In this document: in pieces, positions 50,452 through 60,191 of the stretch
Position numbering within the stretch: position 1 is the first letter of the stretch
Layout: each line of letters starts with the position of its first letter
Source: CBDCZY01 sp965224745
GTDB lineage: Bacteria; Pseudomonadota; Gammaproteobacteria; Methylococcales; Methylomonadaceae
Length of the DNA: 64,000 nt
NCBI GenBank assembly: GCA_965224745.1
Contig: CBDCZY010000001.1
Span: 186,001-250,000 of the forward strand
Direction: 5' to 3'
Position numbers and translations under genes: made by a program
Notes under the pieces: generated by a model
Told to the model about the DNA's origin: nothing
Seen by the model: only the letters and a program-made list of their open reading frames with translations
Database searches by the model: none

Positions 50452-51387
50452 ATGAGCAACCATAAGTTGAAAAAAAGCTCAAATAATCCAAGTAATCAAT
50501 TTCGGCTACAAAATCGAAAATTCACCAAGAAAATAAGCTATTTTTCACCTTGGCTGGGTGTTTTATCGTTTGCGTGGCTAGTAATTTATCTCGCTGCTTT
50601 TCCCAACCCCGAAGCGTTAGCTGCAAAAAACTGGCCGTTGGTCTTTATAGGTATCTTTGCTGCTATCATCGGCAACATTACTGCCATTGGTGGCGGTATT
50701 GTTTTTATACCTGTGCTGATGTTTGCTTACCAGTTAGATCCGGTTAGCGCTTTAAAACTGTCTTTTGTTACCCAGGCGGTTGGTATGACGAGTGGTGCGA
50801 TTGGTTGGATGCAAAGGGGTGAAGTACCGTATAAATTATTGTGGTGGACCATCCCTTCATTATTGATAGGGGCAATGATTTCCAGTTTTGTGATCCATCC
50901 ACAAGCGCTGCTGGTTAAGGGGTTGTTCGGCCCTGTATCCTTTTTGGCGGGGCTGGTAACACTGTGGACATTGAATAAAACAGGTTATCGTTCAATGCTT
51001 CCAACTCATGCGTTTGCTCCCATTTTTTTTGTTTCATTGCTAGGTGGGTTGATCACCGGTTGGGTCGCTATTGGAGAAGGGGAGGTGGTTGCAGCGTTTT
51101 GTATGCTGGCTTATGGTTTAAAACCGAGTCTGGCAGTTGGGTTAGGGGTTGTTCTACTATCGATTAACTCCATTTTTTTAGCCTTGATCCACGGCATCTA
51201 TTTTGGCGGTGTACCTTGGGATTTGGCTGCATTTACTATAATAGGAGTCTTATGGGGAGGACGATTAGGGCCTTATTTGGCGCAATGGATACCGTTGAAA
51301 ACGACCAAAAGAATATTTGCTTTTATTGCTATGCTTGATGGCTTGGTGATTATTTTTCAGGTCATTTATACAATGATGAAAAATTAA
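50452..51387 (+). CDS. TauE/SafE-family permease
   Basis: This 311-residue inner-membrane protein has about eight helices after a basic N-terminus. The family pattern is GNITAIGGGIVFIPVLM early and GGLITGWVAIGEGEVVAAF in the second half, a duplicated half-motif. The family includes exporters of sulfite, sulfoacetate and other organosulfur anions. Substrate here is unknown. MITE copy C ends 20 bp upstream, so part of the promoter may come from the repeat. Confidence 0.85.
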   Translation: MSNHKLKKSSNNPSNQFRLQNRKFTKKISYFSPWLGVLSFAWLVIYLAAFPNPEALAAKNWPLVFIGIFAAIIGNITAIGGGIVFIPVLMFAYQLDPVSALKLSFVTQAVGMTSGAIGWMQRGEVPYKLLWWTIPSLLIGAMISSFVIHPQALLVKGLFGPVSFLAGLVTLWTLNKTGYRSMLPTHAFAPIFFVSLLGGLITGWVAIGEGEVVAAFCMLAYGLKPSLAVGLGVVLLSINSIFLALIHGIYFGGVPWDLAAFTIIGVLWGGRLGPYLAQWIPLKTTKRIFAFIAMLDGLVIIFQVIYTMMKN

Positions 51388-51706
51388 AATTCTTATCACT
51401 AAGGGCTGTTTTTATCATCAACCTGAAGGGGAAAATAAGATGCTGTTATGGACAGGGTTAAACCAACCCCATGCGGGTCAGGGAAAAACAATTCAAAGGA
51501 CTATATAATATCGAACCGATATTTATTTTTGCTTCTTTATGCAAGAAAAAGCCGATTATGGGGCGATTTGTTGAAATAACTCAAACATCCACTAAGCAAA
51601 CATTGAGAAAATCAAAATTCCCGCTACATTTATTGATATAGAGAACACGTCATAAAGGTTTGGTTTGGAAATAATGCTTTTTGCATTGACCGCTTAGGAG
51701 AAAATT
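51388..51706. other. Intergenic region upstream of the chemotaxis operon
   Basis: This is 319 bp without a gene. GCCGATTA at 51551-51558 matches the sigma-28 (FliA) -10 box in 7 of 8 positions, but no TAAA-type -35 is found 11 bp upstream. It also does not contain a GG-N10-GC sigma-54 pair near cheY. The promoter of the operon is thus unresolved; fliA itself lies upstream in Pseudomonas but is absent here. Confidence 0.35.
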
Positions 51707-52099
51707 TTGGATAAGAACATGAAAATTCTCGTTGTTGATGATTTCGCAACAATGAGACGAATCGTAAAAAATTTATTGAGAGAACTGGGTTTCAATAATA
51801 CGGTTGAAGCGGATGATGGAAAAACGGCCTTACCAAAATTACAGGAGGGAGGATTTGATTTTTTGGTGACTGATTGGAATATGCCCGGTATGACAGGCAT
51901 CGATTTGTTAAAAGCGGTCAGAGCCGACAGTAAGCTGGCTAATCTTCCAGTATTAATGGTAACCGCTGAAGCGAAGCGGGAACAAATCATTATGGCGGCT
52001 CAAGCGGGAGTAAATGGTTATGTTATTAAACCCTTTACCGCAGCCACATTGAAAGAGAAGATCGAAAAAGTCTTTGAACGCATCGATACTGCAGCCTAA
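51707..52099 (+). CDS. cheY: Chemotaxis response regulator CheY
   Basis: This 130-residue single receiver domain controls the flagellar switch. Acidic pocket is D11-D12 in VVDDF, phosphorylation site is D56 in VTDWNMPGM, with the conserved Thr in MVTAEA and Lys in VIKPF. TTG at 51707 has AGGAG upstream; ATG 51719 (MKILVVDD) is an alternative. It is followed by cheZ and cheA. Confidence 0.96.
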   Translation: MDKNMKILVVDDFATMRRIVKNLLRELGFNNTVEADDGKTALPKLQEGGFDFLVTDWNMPGMTGIDLLKAVRADSKLANLPVLMVTAEAKREQIIMAAQAGVNGYVIKPFTAATLKEKIEKVFERIDTAA

Positions 52100-52120
52100 T
52101 AGGCCCAGGGGAAACCATTC

Positions 52121-52846
52121 ATGACAGATCGGAAACATGCCAAACGATTAGAATTGGCCAAACAATTGGTCGCAGCATTGGAGAATGATCAAGCTGAACA
52201 AGCAGATCAAATATTACAAGACATTGCGTCAGTCACGGAAACAGTATTATTCAATGAAGTGGGCAAATTGACTCGTCAGCTTCATGATGCTCTGATAAGT
52301 TTTTTGTCGGAATCGAAGCTCTCATCTATGACTGACCAAGAAATTCCCGATGCAAAAGAGCGGCTTAATTACGTGATTACCATGACTGAGCAGGCGGCCA
52401 ATCAGACACTCAATGTAGTAGAAGATATATTACCTCAATCGCAAAAACTAAATTTACAGACAGAAACTTTAGGCAATCACTGGGAACAGTTTTTATTCAA
52501 AGAAATGCCTTTTCATGAATTTAAGGTCATGACAGGTGAAATCAGTGATTATTTCAAGCAAGTCAAACAAACCACTCTTGCAGTTAACTCCGGCTTGAAT
52601 GATATTTTAATGGCTCAGGGGTTTCAAGATATTACTGGCCAAGTGATTCGACGGGTCATTAACTTGGTTCAAGATATTGAACTGGGTTTGGTTGAGTTAA
52701 TTCGGCTTTCGGGTACTAAAACCAATAAATCAAAATCAGATAATGTGGCAGAATTAGCGGGGCCGGTAGTGCCTGGCGTGGGACATGACGACTCAGTCAC
52801 TCAGCAGGACGAAGTTGATGATTTGTTGTCAAGCATGGGTTTTTAA
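52121..52846 (+). CDS. cheZ: CheY-P phosphatase CheZ
   Basis: This 241-residue long helical hairpin protein dephosphorylates CheY. The catalytic Gln is in MAQGFQDITGQVIRRVINLV, the CheZ signature. The C-terminus (QQDEVDDLLSSMGF) is the CheY-binding tail. It is 21 bp downstream of cheY. Confidence 0.95.
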   Translation: MTDRKHAKRLELAKQLVAALENDQAEQADQILQDIASVTETVLFNEVGKLTRQLHDALISFLSESKLSSMTDQEIPDAKERLNYVITMTEQAANQTLNVVEDILPQSQKLNLQTETLGNHWEQFLFKEMPFHEFKVMTGEISDYFKQVKQTTLAVNSGLNDILMAQGFQDITGQVIRRVINLVQDIELGLVELIRLSGTKTNKSKSDNVAELAGPVVPGVGHDDSVTQQDEVDDLLSSMGF

Positions 52847-52857
52847 GAGGGCGACGT

Positions 52858-54960
52858 ATGGCAATAGATCTGAATGATGAAATACTACAGGATTTTCTGG
52901 TCGAAGCAGGCGAAATTTTAGAGCTGCTTGGCGAACAACTGGTAACACTGGAACAAACGCCAGAAGATTATGATCTTCTAAACGCTATTTTCAGAGGGTT
53001 CCACACAATTAAAGGGGGTGCTGGTTTTTTAGCGATAGAACCTCTGGTCAATGTGTGCCATAAAGCTGAGGACGTCTTTAATGTTTTGCGGCAGGGTGAA
53101 CGAGTGATATCGCCCGATTTGATGGATGTTGTTCTTGCTGTAACGGATGTTCTCAATGTTATGTTTGATAACATTAAAACTGGCGAAGATCCTCATTCTG
53201 CGGAATCTTCTTTACTGAGTAAACTAGCATTTTTCGCGCAGCCCAATGCTAGTTTAGACGTAGTACAAGAGCAACCGAAAGTGATTGTTGATACTGCTAA
53301 AACAGTCGCTGAAAACTCAATCGAGGAAGACTCAGTAGAAATAGAATTTGAAGCAATGCTAGAGGATGCGCTTGATGAATCGGTCGAGTCAACAGGCAAA
53401 AATGATGATATTACCGAACAAGAGTTCGATCAACTACTTGATGAATTGCATGGTAGCGGTGGGTCACCTACACTTGGTAAAAATCAGCAGAAAGTTGGCG
53501 GAGGGGATGAAATCACCGAAGCAGAATTCGATGAGGTACTTGACCAATTATATGGCGAAGGCAATTTTGGCAAAGTCGAATCAAAGCAAGATTCAGCATC
53601 AGTTTCTGCATCAAATTCCTCAACATCCCAAGATAAAAAACCTTCTCCAGGCATAGAATCTAAAGCAACCAACAGCAGTATTAGTGCCGAGAAAACAAAT
53701 TCAGCTATCAATCAAAAATCATCAGTCACTCCTATTAAACAAGCTAAGGCGGCTAAGCCGGTAGCAAAACAAACCGGAGATACTTCTGTAAGAGTTGATA
53801 CGCAAGTGCTTGACGATATCATGAATATGGTTGGTGAATTGGTATTAGTCAGAAATCGATTCAAGACGCTAAGAGCAGCGCCAGACTCTGAATCGAATGC
53901 GGAAGATATTACCAAAACCATTGCTAACCTGGACATTGTAACTGCCGACTTGCAGTTAGCCGTCATGAAGACTCGCATGCAGCCGATTAAAAAGGTTTTT
54001 GGACGTTTTCCCAGGGTGGTCAGAGATCTTGCTAAAAGCCTTAACAAAGAAATTAAGTTGGAATTGAAAGGAGAAGACACCGATCTGGATAAAAACTTAG
54101 TAGAGGCTCTTTCGGATCCGCTGGTACATTTGGTCAGAAATGCAGTCGATCACGGAGTAGAAACGCCTGAAGAACGAGAAAAGGCTGGCAAGAAAAGAGA
54201 AGGTTTAGTTGTCCTGAATGCATCTCAGGAAGGCGACCATATTCAGCTGACAATCGAAGATGACGGTAAAGGGATGAATGCCGATGTTCTGAGGGAAAAG
54301 GCGGTAGAAAAGGGTCTTATGGACGAAGAGACTGCGGCCAGATTGGATTCTAAAGAGTGTTATAACTTGATTTTTATGCCAGGGTTTTCGACCAAGACTG
54401 AAATTTCCGATGTGTCAGGCCGTGGCGTGGGTATGGACGTCGTTAAAACCCGCATCAATCAAATGAATGGCACCGTTGAAGTGGATTCCAAGCTTGGACA
54501 GGGCAGTAAAATTATCATCAAAGTTCCTTTGACGTTAGCTATTTTACCGACACTTATGGTCAAGCTAGCTCAACAACCGTTTGCGTTACCGTTATCAAAC
54601 GTAATGGAAATATTGGATCTCGATCTTAAACAGACCAATAAGGTAGACAATCAACTTGTTATTATGGTCAGAGGCAAAGCGCTGCCATTATTTTTCTTGA
54701 GTGAATGGTTGGTATCAGATCCTGATTATAACAATGACACTAACCAAAACAGAATGGCGCATGTAGTTATTGTCAACGTAGGTGGGCGCCAACTTGGTTT
54801 GGTGGTGGATCATTTGGTCGGGCAAGAAGAAGTTGTCATTAAAGCTTTGGGAAAGGAGTTAGTCGGTATTGGCGGGTTAGCAGGAGGTACTATTACTGGT
54901 GATGGAAAGATAGCCTTAATCCTTGACTTACCAGGATTAATAAAAAAATACGCAGCATAA
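52858..54960 (+). CDS. cheA: Chemotaxis histidine kinase CheA
   Basis: This 700-residue kinase has an HPt domain with H49 in FRGFHTIKGGAGF and a long acidic linker (residues about 130-310). A dimerisation helix pair, a HATPase domain (VRNAVDHGVE, DDGKGM, GRGVGMD) and a CheW-like domain follow. The linker contains a duplicated motif, DDITEQEFDQLLDELHGSG and DEITEAEFDEVLDQLYGEG, in the place where Vibrio CheA has the LID region that binds ParP. ParP and ParC homologues are encoded downstream. Confidence 0.96.
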   Translation: MAIDLNDEILQDFLVEAGEILELLGEQLVTLEQTPEDYDLLNAIFRGFHTIKGGAGFLAIEPLVNVCHKAEDVFNVLRQGERVISPDLMDVVLAVTDVLNVMFDNIKTGEDPHSAESSLLSKLAFFAQPNASLDVVQEQPKVIVDTAKTVAENSIEEDSVEIEFEAMLEDALDESVESTGKNDDITEQEFDQLLDELHGSGGSPTLGKNQQKVGGGDEITEAEFDEVLDQLYGEGNFGKVESKQDSASVSASNSSTSQDKKPSPGIESKATNSSISAEKTNSAINQKSSVTPIKQAKAAKPVAKQTGDTSVRVDTQVLDDIMNMVGELVLVRNRFKTLRAAPDSESNAEDITKTIANLDIVTADLQLAVMKTRMQPIKKVFGRFPRVVRDLAKSLNKEIKLELKGEDTDLDKNLVEALSDPLVHLVRNAVDHGVETPEEREKAGKKREGLVVLNASQEGDHIQLTIEDDGKGMNADVLREKAVEKGLMDEETAARLDSKECYNLIFMPGFSTKTEISDVSGRGVGMDVVKTRINQMNGTVEVDSKLGQGSKIIIKVPLTLAILPTLMVKLAQQPFALPLSNVMEILDLDLKQTNKVDNQLVIMVRGKALPLFFLSEWLVSDPDYNNDTNQNRMAHVVIVNVGGRQLGLVVDHLVGQEEVVIKALGKELVGIGGLAGGTITGDGKIALILDLPGLIKKYAA

Positions 54961-55034
54961 TTTATAGCAATAGTTTGTAGAAGCGCCCCTTAGGAATAAT
55001 AAAGGAAGTAACTAACGGATTTAGGTAGATTTAA

Positions 55035-55784
55035 ATGGATATATTAAGTGTTATTGGCATTTTTTTGGGTATGGCCGCTATTTTGGGAGGGAATTTCCTG
55101 GAAGGTGGCGAATTGGATTCGTTACTCAATGGTCCTGCCATGGTCATCGTCCTGGGAGGTACTTTAGGAGCGATGTTTCTGCAGTTTCCCCCGTCAGTTT
55201 TCTTTCGAGCCTTGCGCATTGCCTTGTGGGTATTTTTCCCCAAATTGTATTCAGTAAAGAAGCAAATCACGCAGATCCGTCAGTGGGGGATGATTGCAAG
55301 AAAGGAGGGGCTCCTGGGGTTGGATTCCGTTGCGGCACAAGAAAAAGATCCCTTCATCAAAAAAGGATTGATGATGTTGATCGATGGTAATGAACCTCAG
55401 GCTCTAAGAGATAGCATGGAATTGGAAATCAATGTAAAAGAATATCGCGATCTACAGGCCGCCAAGTTATTTGAAGCGATGGGTGGATACTCGCCTACTA
55501 TCGGCATTCTCGGTGCTGTTATGGGGTTGATCCATGTGATGCAAAATTTATCGGATCCAAGCAAACTGGGAAGCGGTATCGCAACCGCCTTTGTGGCCAC
55601 CATTTATGGCGTAGGCCTTGCCAATCTGCTGTTTTTGCCGATCGCCAATAAACTAAGGGCGAGAGTCCACGGAATTTCCCAAAATAGGGAATTGATCGTC
55701 GAAGGTTTAACCGCTATTGCGGAAGGGGATAACCCTAAGAATATAGAACTTCGATTGTCAGGTTTTTTGCGGGAAAAATTTTAA
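55035..55784 (+). CDS. motC: Flagellar motor stator subunit MotC (MotA/PomA family)
   Basis: This 249-residue proton or sodium channel stator subunit has four membrane helices. NGPAMVIVLGGTLGA and the helix 3-4 region GGYSPTIGILGAVMGLIHVM with conserved prolines are typical. The cytoplasmic loop carries KKGLMMLIDGNEP. The gene lies directly after cheA, the place where cheB is found in Pseudomonas. Followed by motD in 12 bp. Confidence 0.94.
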   Translation: MDILSVIGIFLGMAAILGGNFLEGGELDSLLNGPAMVIVLGGTLGAMFLQFPPSVFFRALRIALWVFFPKLYSVKKQITQIRQWGMIARKEGLLGLDSVAAQEKDPFIKKGLMMLIDGNEPQALRDSMELEINVKEYRDLQAAKLFEAMGGYSPTIGILGAVMGLIHVMQNLSDPSKLGSGIATAFVATIYGVGLANLLFLPIANKLRARVHGISQNRELIVEGLTAIAEGDNPKNIELRLSGFLREKF

Positions 55785-55796
55785 GGGAGTTCTATT

Positions 55797-56651
55797 ATGC
55801 GTCGCAAAAGGCCGGTCGAAGAATCAGAAAATTTAGAGCGTTGGCTTGTGTCATATGCTGACTTTATTACATTATTATTTGCCTTCTTTGTCGTAATGTA
55901 TTCAGTCTCATCGGTTAACCAAGGCAAATATCGATTGTTGTCTGATTCCATTGTGGATGCTTTCAGCAAAGTTAAACAGGGATTTACCACAGAAGGTAAT
56001 CAACAAGCAGAACATGCTTCTGACGTTCCTAAAGAGTACGAAAACTTGAGCAATGAAGAAAAAGAAAAATTAATGCAAAACCAGCTCGAAGCAGAAAAAA
56101 TGAAGATGGTTGAGTTAGCGGAAACGTTTCAGGAAGTGTTAGAACCCTTTGTTGAAAAAGAATTGGTTAAGCTGGAATACAACGATTTTGTAATGCGCTT
56201 GGAAATGAAAAGCGGCATGCTTTTCGAGAGTGGTCAAGCTGTTTTGTCGCGTAATGCGATTCCGATACTGCGCAAGCTCGCTAAAGTATTACACCATAAT
56301 TCGAATGGTATCCAAGTCGAAGGGCATACCGATGATATACCCATTAACACACCGCATTTTCCATCAAATTGGGAGCTGTCATCAGCGCGTGCAGCGAGCG
56401 TGGTTAGGCAGATGGTCGCGGAAGGCGTCAATCCTTTACGATTATCTGCTGTTGGTTTCGGCGAATATCGACCCATTGCAGACAATACCTTTGAAGAGGG
56501 GCGGAATGAAAATAGACGCGTAGTAATGGTGCTGTCTTCAAGAACATTAAATGAATATCGACAACAGTTAGAAGAAGAACAAAAATTTCTTGATATGGTG
56601 CCGGCAGAACCAGAAGCTGAACCAGCCGAAACCAACAATGAGGTTCATTAA
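55797..56651 (+). CDS. motD: Flagellar motor stator subunit MotD (MotB family)
   Basis: This 284-residue protein has one N-terminal helix with the ion-carrying Asp in WLVSYADFITLLFAFFVVMYS, a linker of about 100 residues, and an OmpA-type peptidoglycan domain with VEGHTDDIPI, NWELSSARAASV and GEYRPIADN...NRRV. AAGGGAG precedes the ATG. Stator pair with the preceding motC. Confidence 0.95.
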   Translation: MRRKRPVEESENLERWLVSYADFITLLFAFFVVMYSVSSVNQGKYRLLSDSIVDAFSKVKQGFTTEGNQQAEHASDVPKEYENLSNEEKEKLMQNQLEAEKMKMVELAETFQEVLEPFVEKELVKLEYNDFVMRLEMKSGMLFESGQAVLSRNAIPILRKLAKVLHHNSNGIQVEGHTDDIPINTPHFPSNWELSSARAASVVRQMVAEGVNPLRLSAVGFGEYRPIADNTFEEGRNENRRVVMVLSSRTLNEYRQQLEEEQKFLDMVPAEPEAEPAETNNEVH

Positions 56652-56654
56652 CGC

Positions 56655-57458
56655 ATGAAAGTATGGACTGTTGCTAACCAAAAAGGGGGTGTTGGAAAAA
56701 CCACAACGACAGTAACGTTGGGAGGGCTGTTAGCGAGTCAAGGAAAGCGTGTTCTATTGGTCGATATGGATTCTCAAGGCTCACTGACCAGTTACTTCAA
56801 ACTCAATCCTGATGAACAAGACATTAGTATTTATAACTTGTTTCAAGATGCTGCAGCGCGTAAAAAAGATCTTAGTCTGAAACCTTATATTACGGAAACA
56901 GCTTTTTCGGGTATGTATCTTGCCCCCGCTTCGACAGCTTTGGCAACTTTGGACAGACAGGCTGCATCGATTCCAGGTATGGGGTTAGTTATGTCCAGCG
57001 GTTTAGGTAAAGTCAGCAGTTACTTTGATTACGTCCTGTTGGATACTCCGCCGATGCTTGGCGTACTAATGATTAATGCGCTGGCTTCCTGCGAAAGAAT
57101 AATTATTCCGGCAGCCACTGAATTTCTAACATTAAAAGGATTGGAAAGATTATTTCGCACACTGAATATGGTCTTTCGAACTCGCACATCACCGCCGAGT
57201 TATCACATCGTGCCAACCATTTTTGATAAACGTACGCGGGCTGCCTTACAGTGTCTTAAAGTTTTGCAAGAGAAATATGGCGAATATCTTGCTTCAGCTA
57301 TTATTCCAATTGATACCAAACTAAGAGAAGCTAGTAATGCAGGTGTTCCAGCATCCATGTTCACACAACAGTCGAGAGCGGTCAACGCTTATCAAATGCT
57401 ATTAGACGAATTACTAGACCAGGAAAAGTCTGATATAAAGCAAGTAGCAGCAAGTTAA
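56655..57458 (+). CDS. parC: ParA-type ATPase for chemotaxis array placement (ParC)
   Basis: This 267-residue deviant Walker A ATPase starts MKVWTVANQKGGVGKTTTTV and has the Asp in LLVDMDSQGSLTS and LLDTPPMLG. In Vibrio and Pseudomonas this gene, unrelated to topoisomerase parC, positions polar chemoreceptor arrays together with ParP. Its place between motD and a CheW-domain gene is the same here. It is 3 bp after motD. Confidence 0.9.
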   Translation: MKVWTVANQKGGVGKTTTTVTLGGLLASQGKRVLLVDMDSQGSLTSYFKLNPDEQDISIYNLFQDAAARKKDLSLKPYITETAFSGMYLAPASTALATLDRQAASIPGMGLVMSSGLGKVSSYFDYVLLDTPPMLGVLMINALASCERIIIPAATEFLTLKGLERLFRTLNMVFRTRTSPPSYHIVPTIFDKRTRAALQCLKVLQEKYGEYLASAIIPIDTKLREASNAGVPASMFTQQSRAVNAYQMLLDELLDQEKSDIKQVAAS

Positions 57459-57460
57459 CT

Positions 57461-58117
57461 ATGAGTAGCCAACAAGATACTAAACTGATGCCTGAGAAAG
57501 AAGCGCTCGGTAATTACCTCAACGCTTTATTGGACGAAACCCCTGTCGTTATAAACGAAGTAAATGTCGCGGCAGAATCCATTCAGCCAGCATCTCAGGA
57601 AAGTCCTGAACCCATCACTGATACTCCATTTGCCAGTAAAAAAAATGAAGGGACTTTACCACCAATTGCTGATTGGACACAAAGCGAGTTTCCGGCAGTT
57701 CTGGTTAAAGTGGAAAAGTTAGTTTTGGCTTTACCATTGTGTACCCTACGGCAGATGATTAAGGTAACGGATGAGGATAGTATTCGTAGCGTATCGGACG
57801 AAGGTTTGATTGGCCAGTTTATGGGGTCAGAAAAGACTGTTGCTGTGTTAAATGCAACACAAATCATTTTAGGTAAAGCGACTGACAATTCACAAGGTCA
57901 TAAAGGGAAAACGTTAATTATTTCTACAGATGGGGTGTCAGGTATCCTGGTCGATGCAGTAATGAAAGAGATGAACTTAAGGACTTCAGAAGTTAAGCAC
58001 AGAAAAAATCCGGCAAATAGACTATGGTTATTAGGTACTTTACCAAAACACAATGCTGCGCTGATCGATATCAGAACGCTTAAAAAGGCAGAAGGTCAGT
58101 TAAATAATGAGCTCTGA
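57461..58117 (+). CDS. parP: CheW-domain protein, ParP-like array anchor
   Basis: The first about 75 residues of this 218-residue protein are a low-complexity, proline- and glutamate-rich region. A divergent CheW-like domain follows (FPAVLVKVEKLVLALPLCTLRQM ...). In Vibrio, ParP has this domain order and links ParC to CheA. It overlaps the real cheW by 11 bases. Identification is by synteny and architecture. Confidence 0.8.
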   Translation: MSSQQDTKLMPEKEALGNYLNALLDETPVVINEVNVAAESIQPASQESPEPITDTPFASKKNEGTLPPIADWTQSEFPAVLVKVEKLVLALPLCTLRQMIKVTDEDSIRSVSDEGLIGQFMGSEKTVAVLNATQIILGKATDNSQGHKGKTLIISTDGVSGILVDAVMKEMNLRTSEVKHRKNPANRLWLLGTLPKHNAALIDIRTLKKAEGQLNNEL

Positions 58118-58586
58118 ACTACAAGAATCAATTGATGAAAAACCCATTCAATGGGTCACTTTTTTTCTGGGAAATGAAAAATTTGGTATCAACGTAATGC
58201 AAGTACAAGAAGTGTTGCGGATTACCGAAATAGCGCCTGTTCCGGGCGCAAGTTCGTATGTTCTAGGCATTATTAATCTGCGAGGAAACGTTGTGACTGT
58301 AATTGATACCCGCAATCGTTTTGGATTATCGGGTAGTGGTGGAGATGATAATTCAAGAATTATCATCATTGAGATGGATGATCATATTGTCGGTATGATG
58401 GTCGATAGTGTTGCTGAAGTCGCTGAAGTGATGCCGTCAGCGGTGGAAACTGCTCCTAATACAGGGAATGAAGAAAGAGGAAAATATATTTTGGGTGTGA
58501 CCAATCACAGTAATGAACTACTGATTTTAGTGGATTTGCTGCGTATGTTCAGTGCTCAAGATGTAGCAGAATTAGAGATGTTTTAA
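58107..58586 (+). CDS. cheW: Chemotaxis coupling protein CheW
   Basis: This 159-residue protein couples chemoreceptors to CheA. Motifs are WVTFFLGNEKFGINVMQVQE, GIINLRGNVVTVIDTRNRFGL and GMMVDSVAEV. It overlaps parP by 11 bp. Confidence 0.96.
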   Translation: MSSELQESIDEKPIQWVTFFLGNEKFGINVMQVQEVLRITEIAPVPGASSYVLGIINLRGNVVTVIDTRNRFGLSGSGGDDNSRIIIIEMDDHIVGMMVDSVAEVAEVMPSAVETAPNTGNEERGKYILGVTNHSNELLILVDLLRMFSAQDVAELEMF

Positions 58587-58645
58587 AGGTAAGGAAAAGT
58601 CGCTAATATGGATGTCAGTTACTTATATCAGATGAAGGTTTCGAC

Positions 58646-59035
58646 ATGATGTCGCTACAAATTATTATCTTAATGGGATTATTGCCGCCGCTGGGTTGGT
58701 TGTTTTGGAGTCATCTTAAATTAAAGCATAATCATGCTGAATTAATAGATCGAATAGACCAAAATACTGAGGATTTGGAAGGGTTGTGTACTGCTGCAAT
58801 TAATGTTGATCGTGAAATAGTAATCAATAGACAGCAGTTGTTGACATTAATGGAAAAAATCAATCAGTCGAGAATACAAAAACCGCAGCATCCTCCAGAT
58901 ACCCCTGCGCCGGATCAGCGTTATCAAGATATTATTCATCGGGTTAAGAATGGTGCCGAAGTTGATGAATTAGTGAACGAATTTTCTTTATCAAAAGATG
59001 AGGCGACTTTGTTGGTCAGTTTGCATCATCCATAA
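58646..59035 (+). CDS. DUF2802 membrane-anchored protein
   Basis: This 129-residue protein has one N-terminal membrane helix (LQIIILMGLLPPLGWLFW), a coiled-coil region and a C-terminal DUF2802 helix bundle (VKNGAEVDELVNEFSLSKDEATLLVSLHH). The same gene follows cheW in Pseudomonas. Role unknown, probably linked to the polar flagellum. It ends the operon. Confidence 0.88.
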   Translation: MMSLQIIILMGLLPPLGWLFWSHLKLKHNHAELIDRIDQNTEDLEGLCTAAINVDREIVINRQQLLTLMEKINQSRIQKPQHPPDTPAPDQRYQDIIHRVKNGAEVDELVNEFSLSKDEATLLVSLHHP

Positions 59036-59695
59036 AATGCCTGATAGCCCATTGAACTATTGATTATAGTACTAACATTTTAGTACCACCTATAATTAAA
59101 AGAAAACTCGACCTCAAAGGTTAGCTCTTGCTTTCGAAAACCGGTTGGGTGAGTAAGGAAATTCACCCCAAGCAGATAAGCCAGGATGGTTAATTTGCTT
59201 AGCTCTGATTTTTATCAAAATTAAAAAGAAGAGCATTGTATCCTCAGGGTGCAGAACAAGGAAGTTCTGCACGACTACCCAGATGAAGTTCTTTCAATTT
59301 AAACACCTTGCATTGTTGTTTTAAGCTCTTGACAAGGTTTATGGTTCCAGCACTGGGTTAAAAACCGGCTCCTATTGTCAATTGCCCCACCTTCGTATTC
59401 ACTGGCAAGCCTCGGGCTAGTGCCTCTTCTCCTCAGATTTCAACTCGATAAAAACTAGGGTAACGGCATGATGATCGGTACGAATATTATTGAATACTCG
59501 CTCCAAAGAATTAATTGCTATGTATTATCTATACCAAGATCAGTAATATAATAAATTGTTTCATTATTCAGTAGTGATTACCTGGCTGGTAAAGTAACCA
59601 GCAAGTGAAATTGAGTAAACTTTTATTCGTTGAACTGTTTGGAGTTAGATCACTCCTATGCAGTCATACTTAAACTTAAATGTGAGGAAGAGACT
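59036..59695. other. 660-bp intergenic region with a hairpin and a decayed MITE end
   Basis: There is no supportable gene. GTGCAGAAC-6 nt-GTTCTGCAC near 59250-59273 is a perfect 9-bp hairpin without a T-tract. CGAATATTATTGAATACTCG-CTCC at 59481-59504 resembles the right terminal repeat of the MITE family, but no left end is found. The last 100 bp contain the promoter and GAGGAAGAG ribosome site of the CDGSH gene. Confidence 0.4.
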
Positions 59696-59932
59696 ATGAG
59701 CGAACCCGTGATTGCAGCAAAAGTCCCAGCAGTGTTGGAACTTGAACCTGGTACGCATTATTGGTGTGCCTGCGGTAAGAGTAAAGAACAACCTTTTTGT
59801 GATGGATCTCACCAAGGCAGTGGTTTGGAACCTATGGCTTTTGAGATAGAGGAAAAGAAAAAAGTAGCGCTTTGCCAATGTAAATACACTAAAACCCCGC
59901 CCTATTGCGATGGTTCACATACAGACCTATAA
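59696..59932 (+). CDS. Double-CDGSH iron-sulfur protein
   Basis: The protein has 78 residues from ATG 59696, preferred because GAGGAAGAG lies just upstream; a longer frame from 59630 is not supported. Two [2Fe-2S] motifs are present: CACGKSKEQPFCDGSH and CQCKYTKTPPYCDGSH, each with three Cys and one His. Such small tandem CDGSH proteins are common in bacteria; role in electron or cluster transfer is inferred. Stands alone. Confidence 0.92.
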   Translation: MSEPVIAAKVPAVLELEPGTHYWCACGKSKEQPFCDGSHQGSGLEPMAFEIEEKKKVALCQCKYTKTPPYCDGSHTDL

Positions 59933-60191
59933 CTTTTCTCGTCATTTTTGATAGCTACGAACAATAAATTAAGGCTCTTTGAACATAGCCGGTTTGTCAG
60001 TATTGAAGCAGAAGGGTCAAGGGTCTTAATTTTGCTATACCACTGAATAAATATTGATGCATCGTTAAGTTTATACAACCAGTTAATTCATAACGCCGTG
60101 AATAGTTTTCAATTGTATGGGAGTACATTTTTTTTGACTAACCCTCATTTTGTTATATTGGCTTCTTTTACCTTCCTCTTTAAAACACTTC

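Noticed and set aside
51660..51706. Sigma-54 promoter upstream of cheY
   Set aside because: The GG and GC pairs present are spaced by 12 or 14 bp instead of the required 10.
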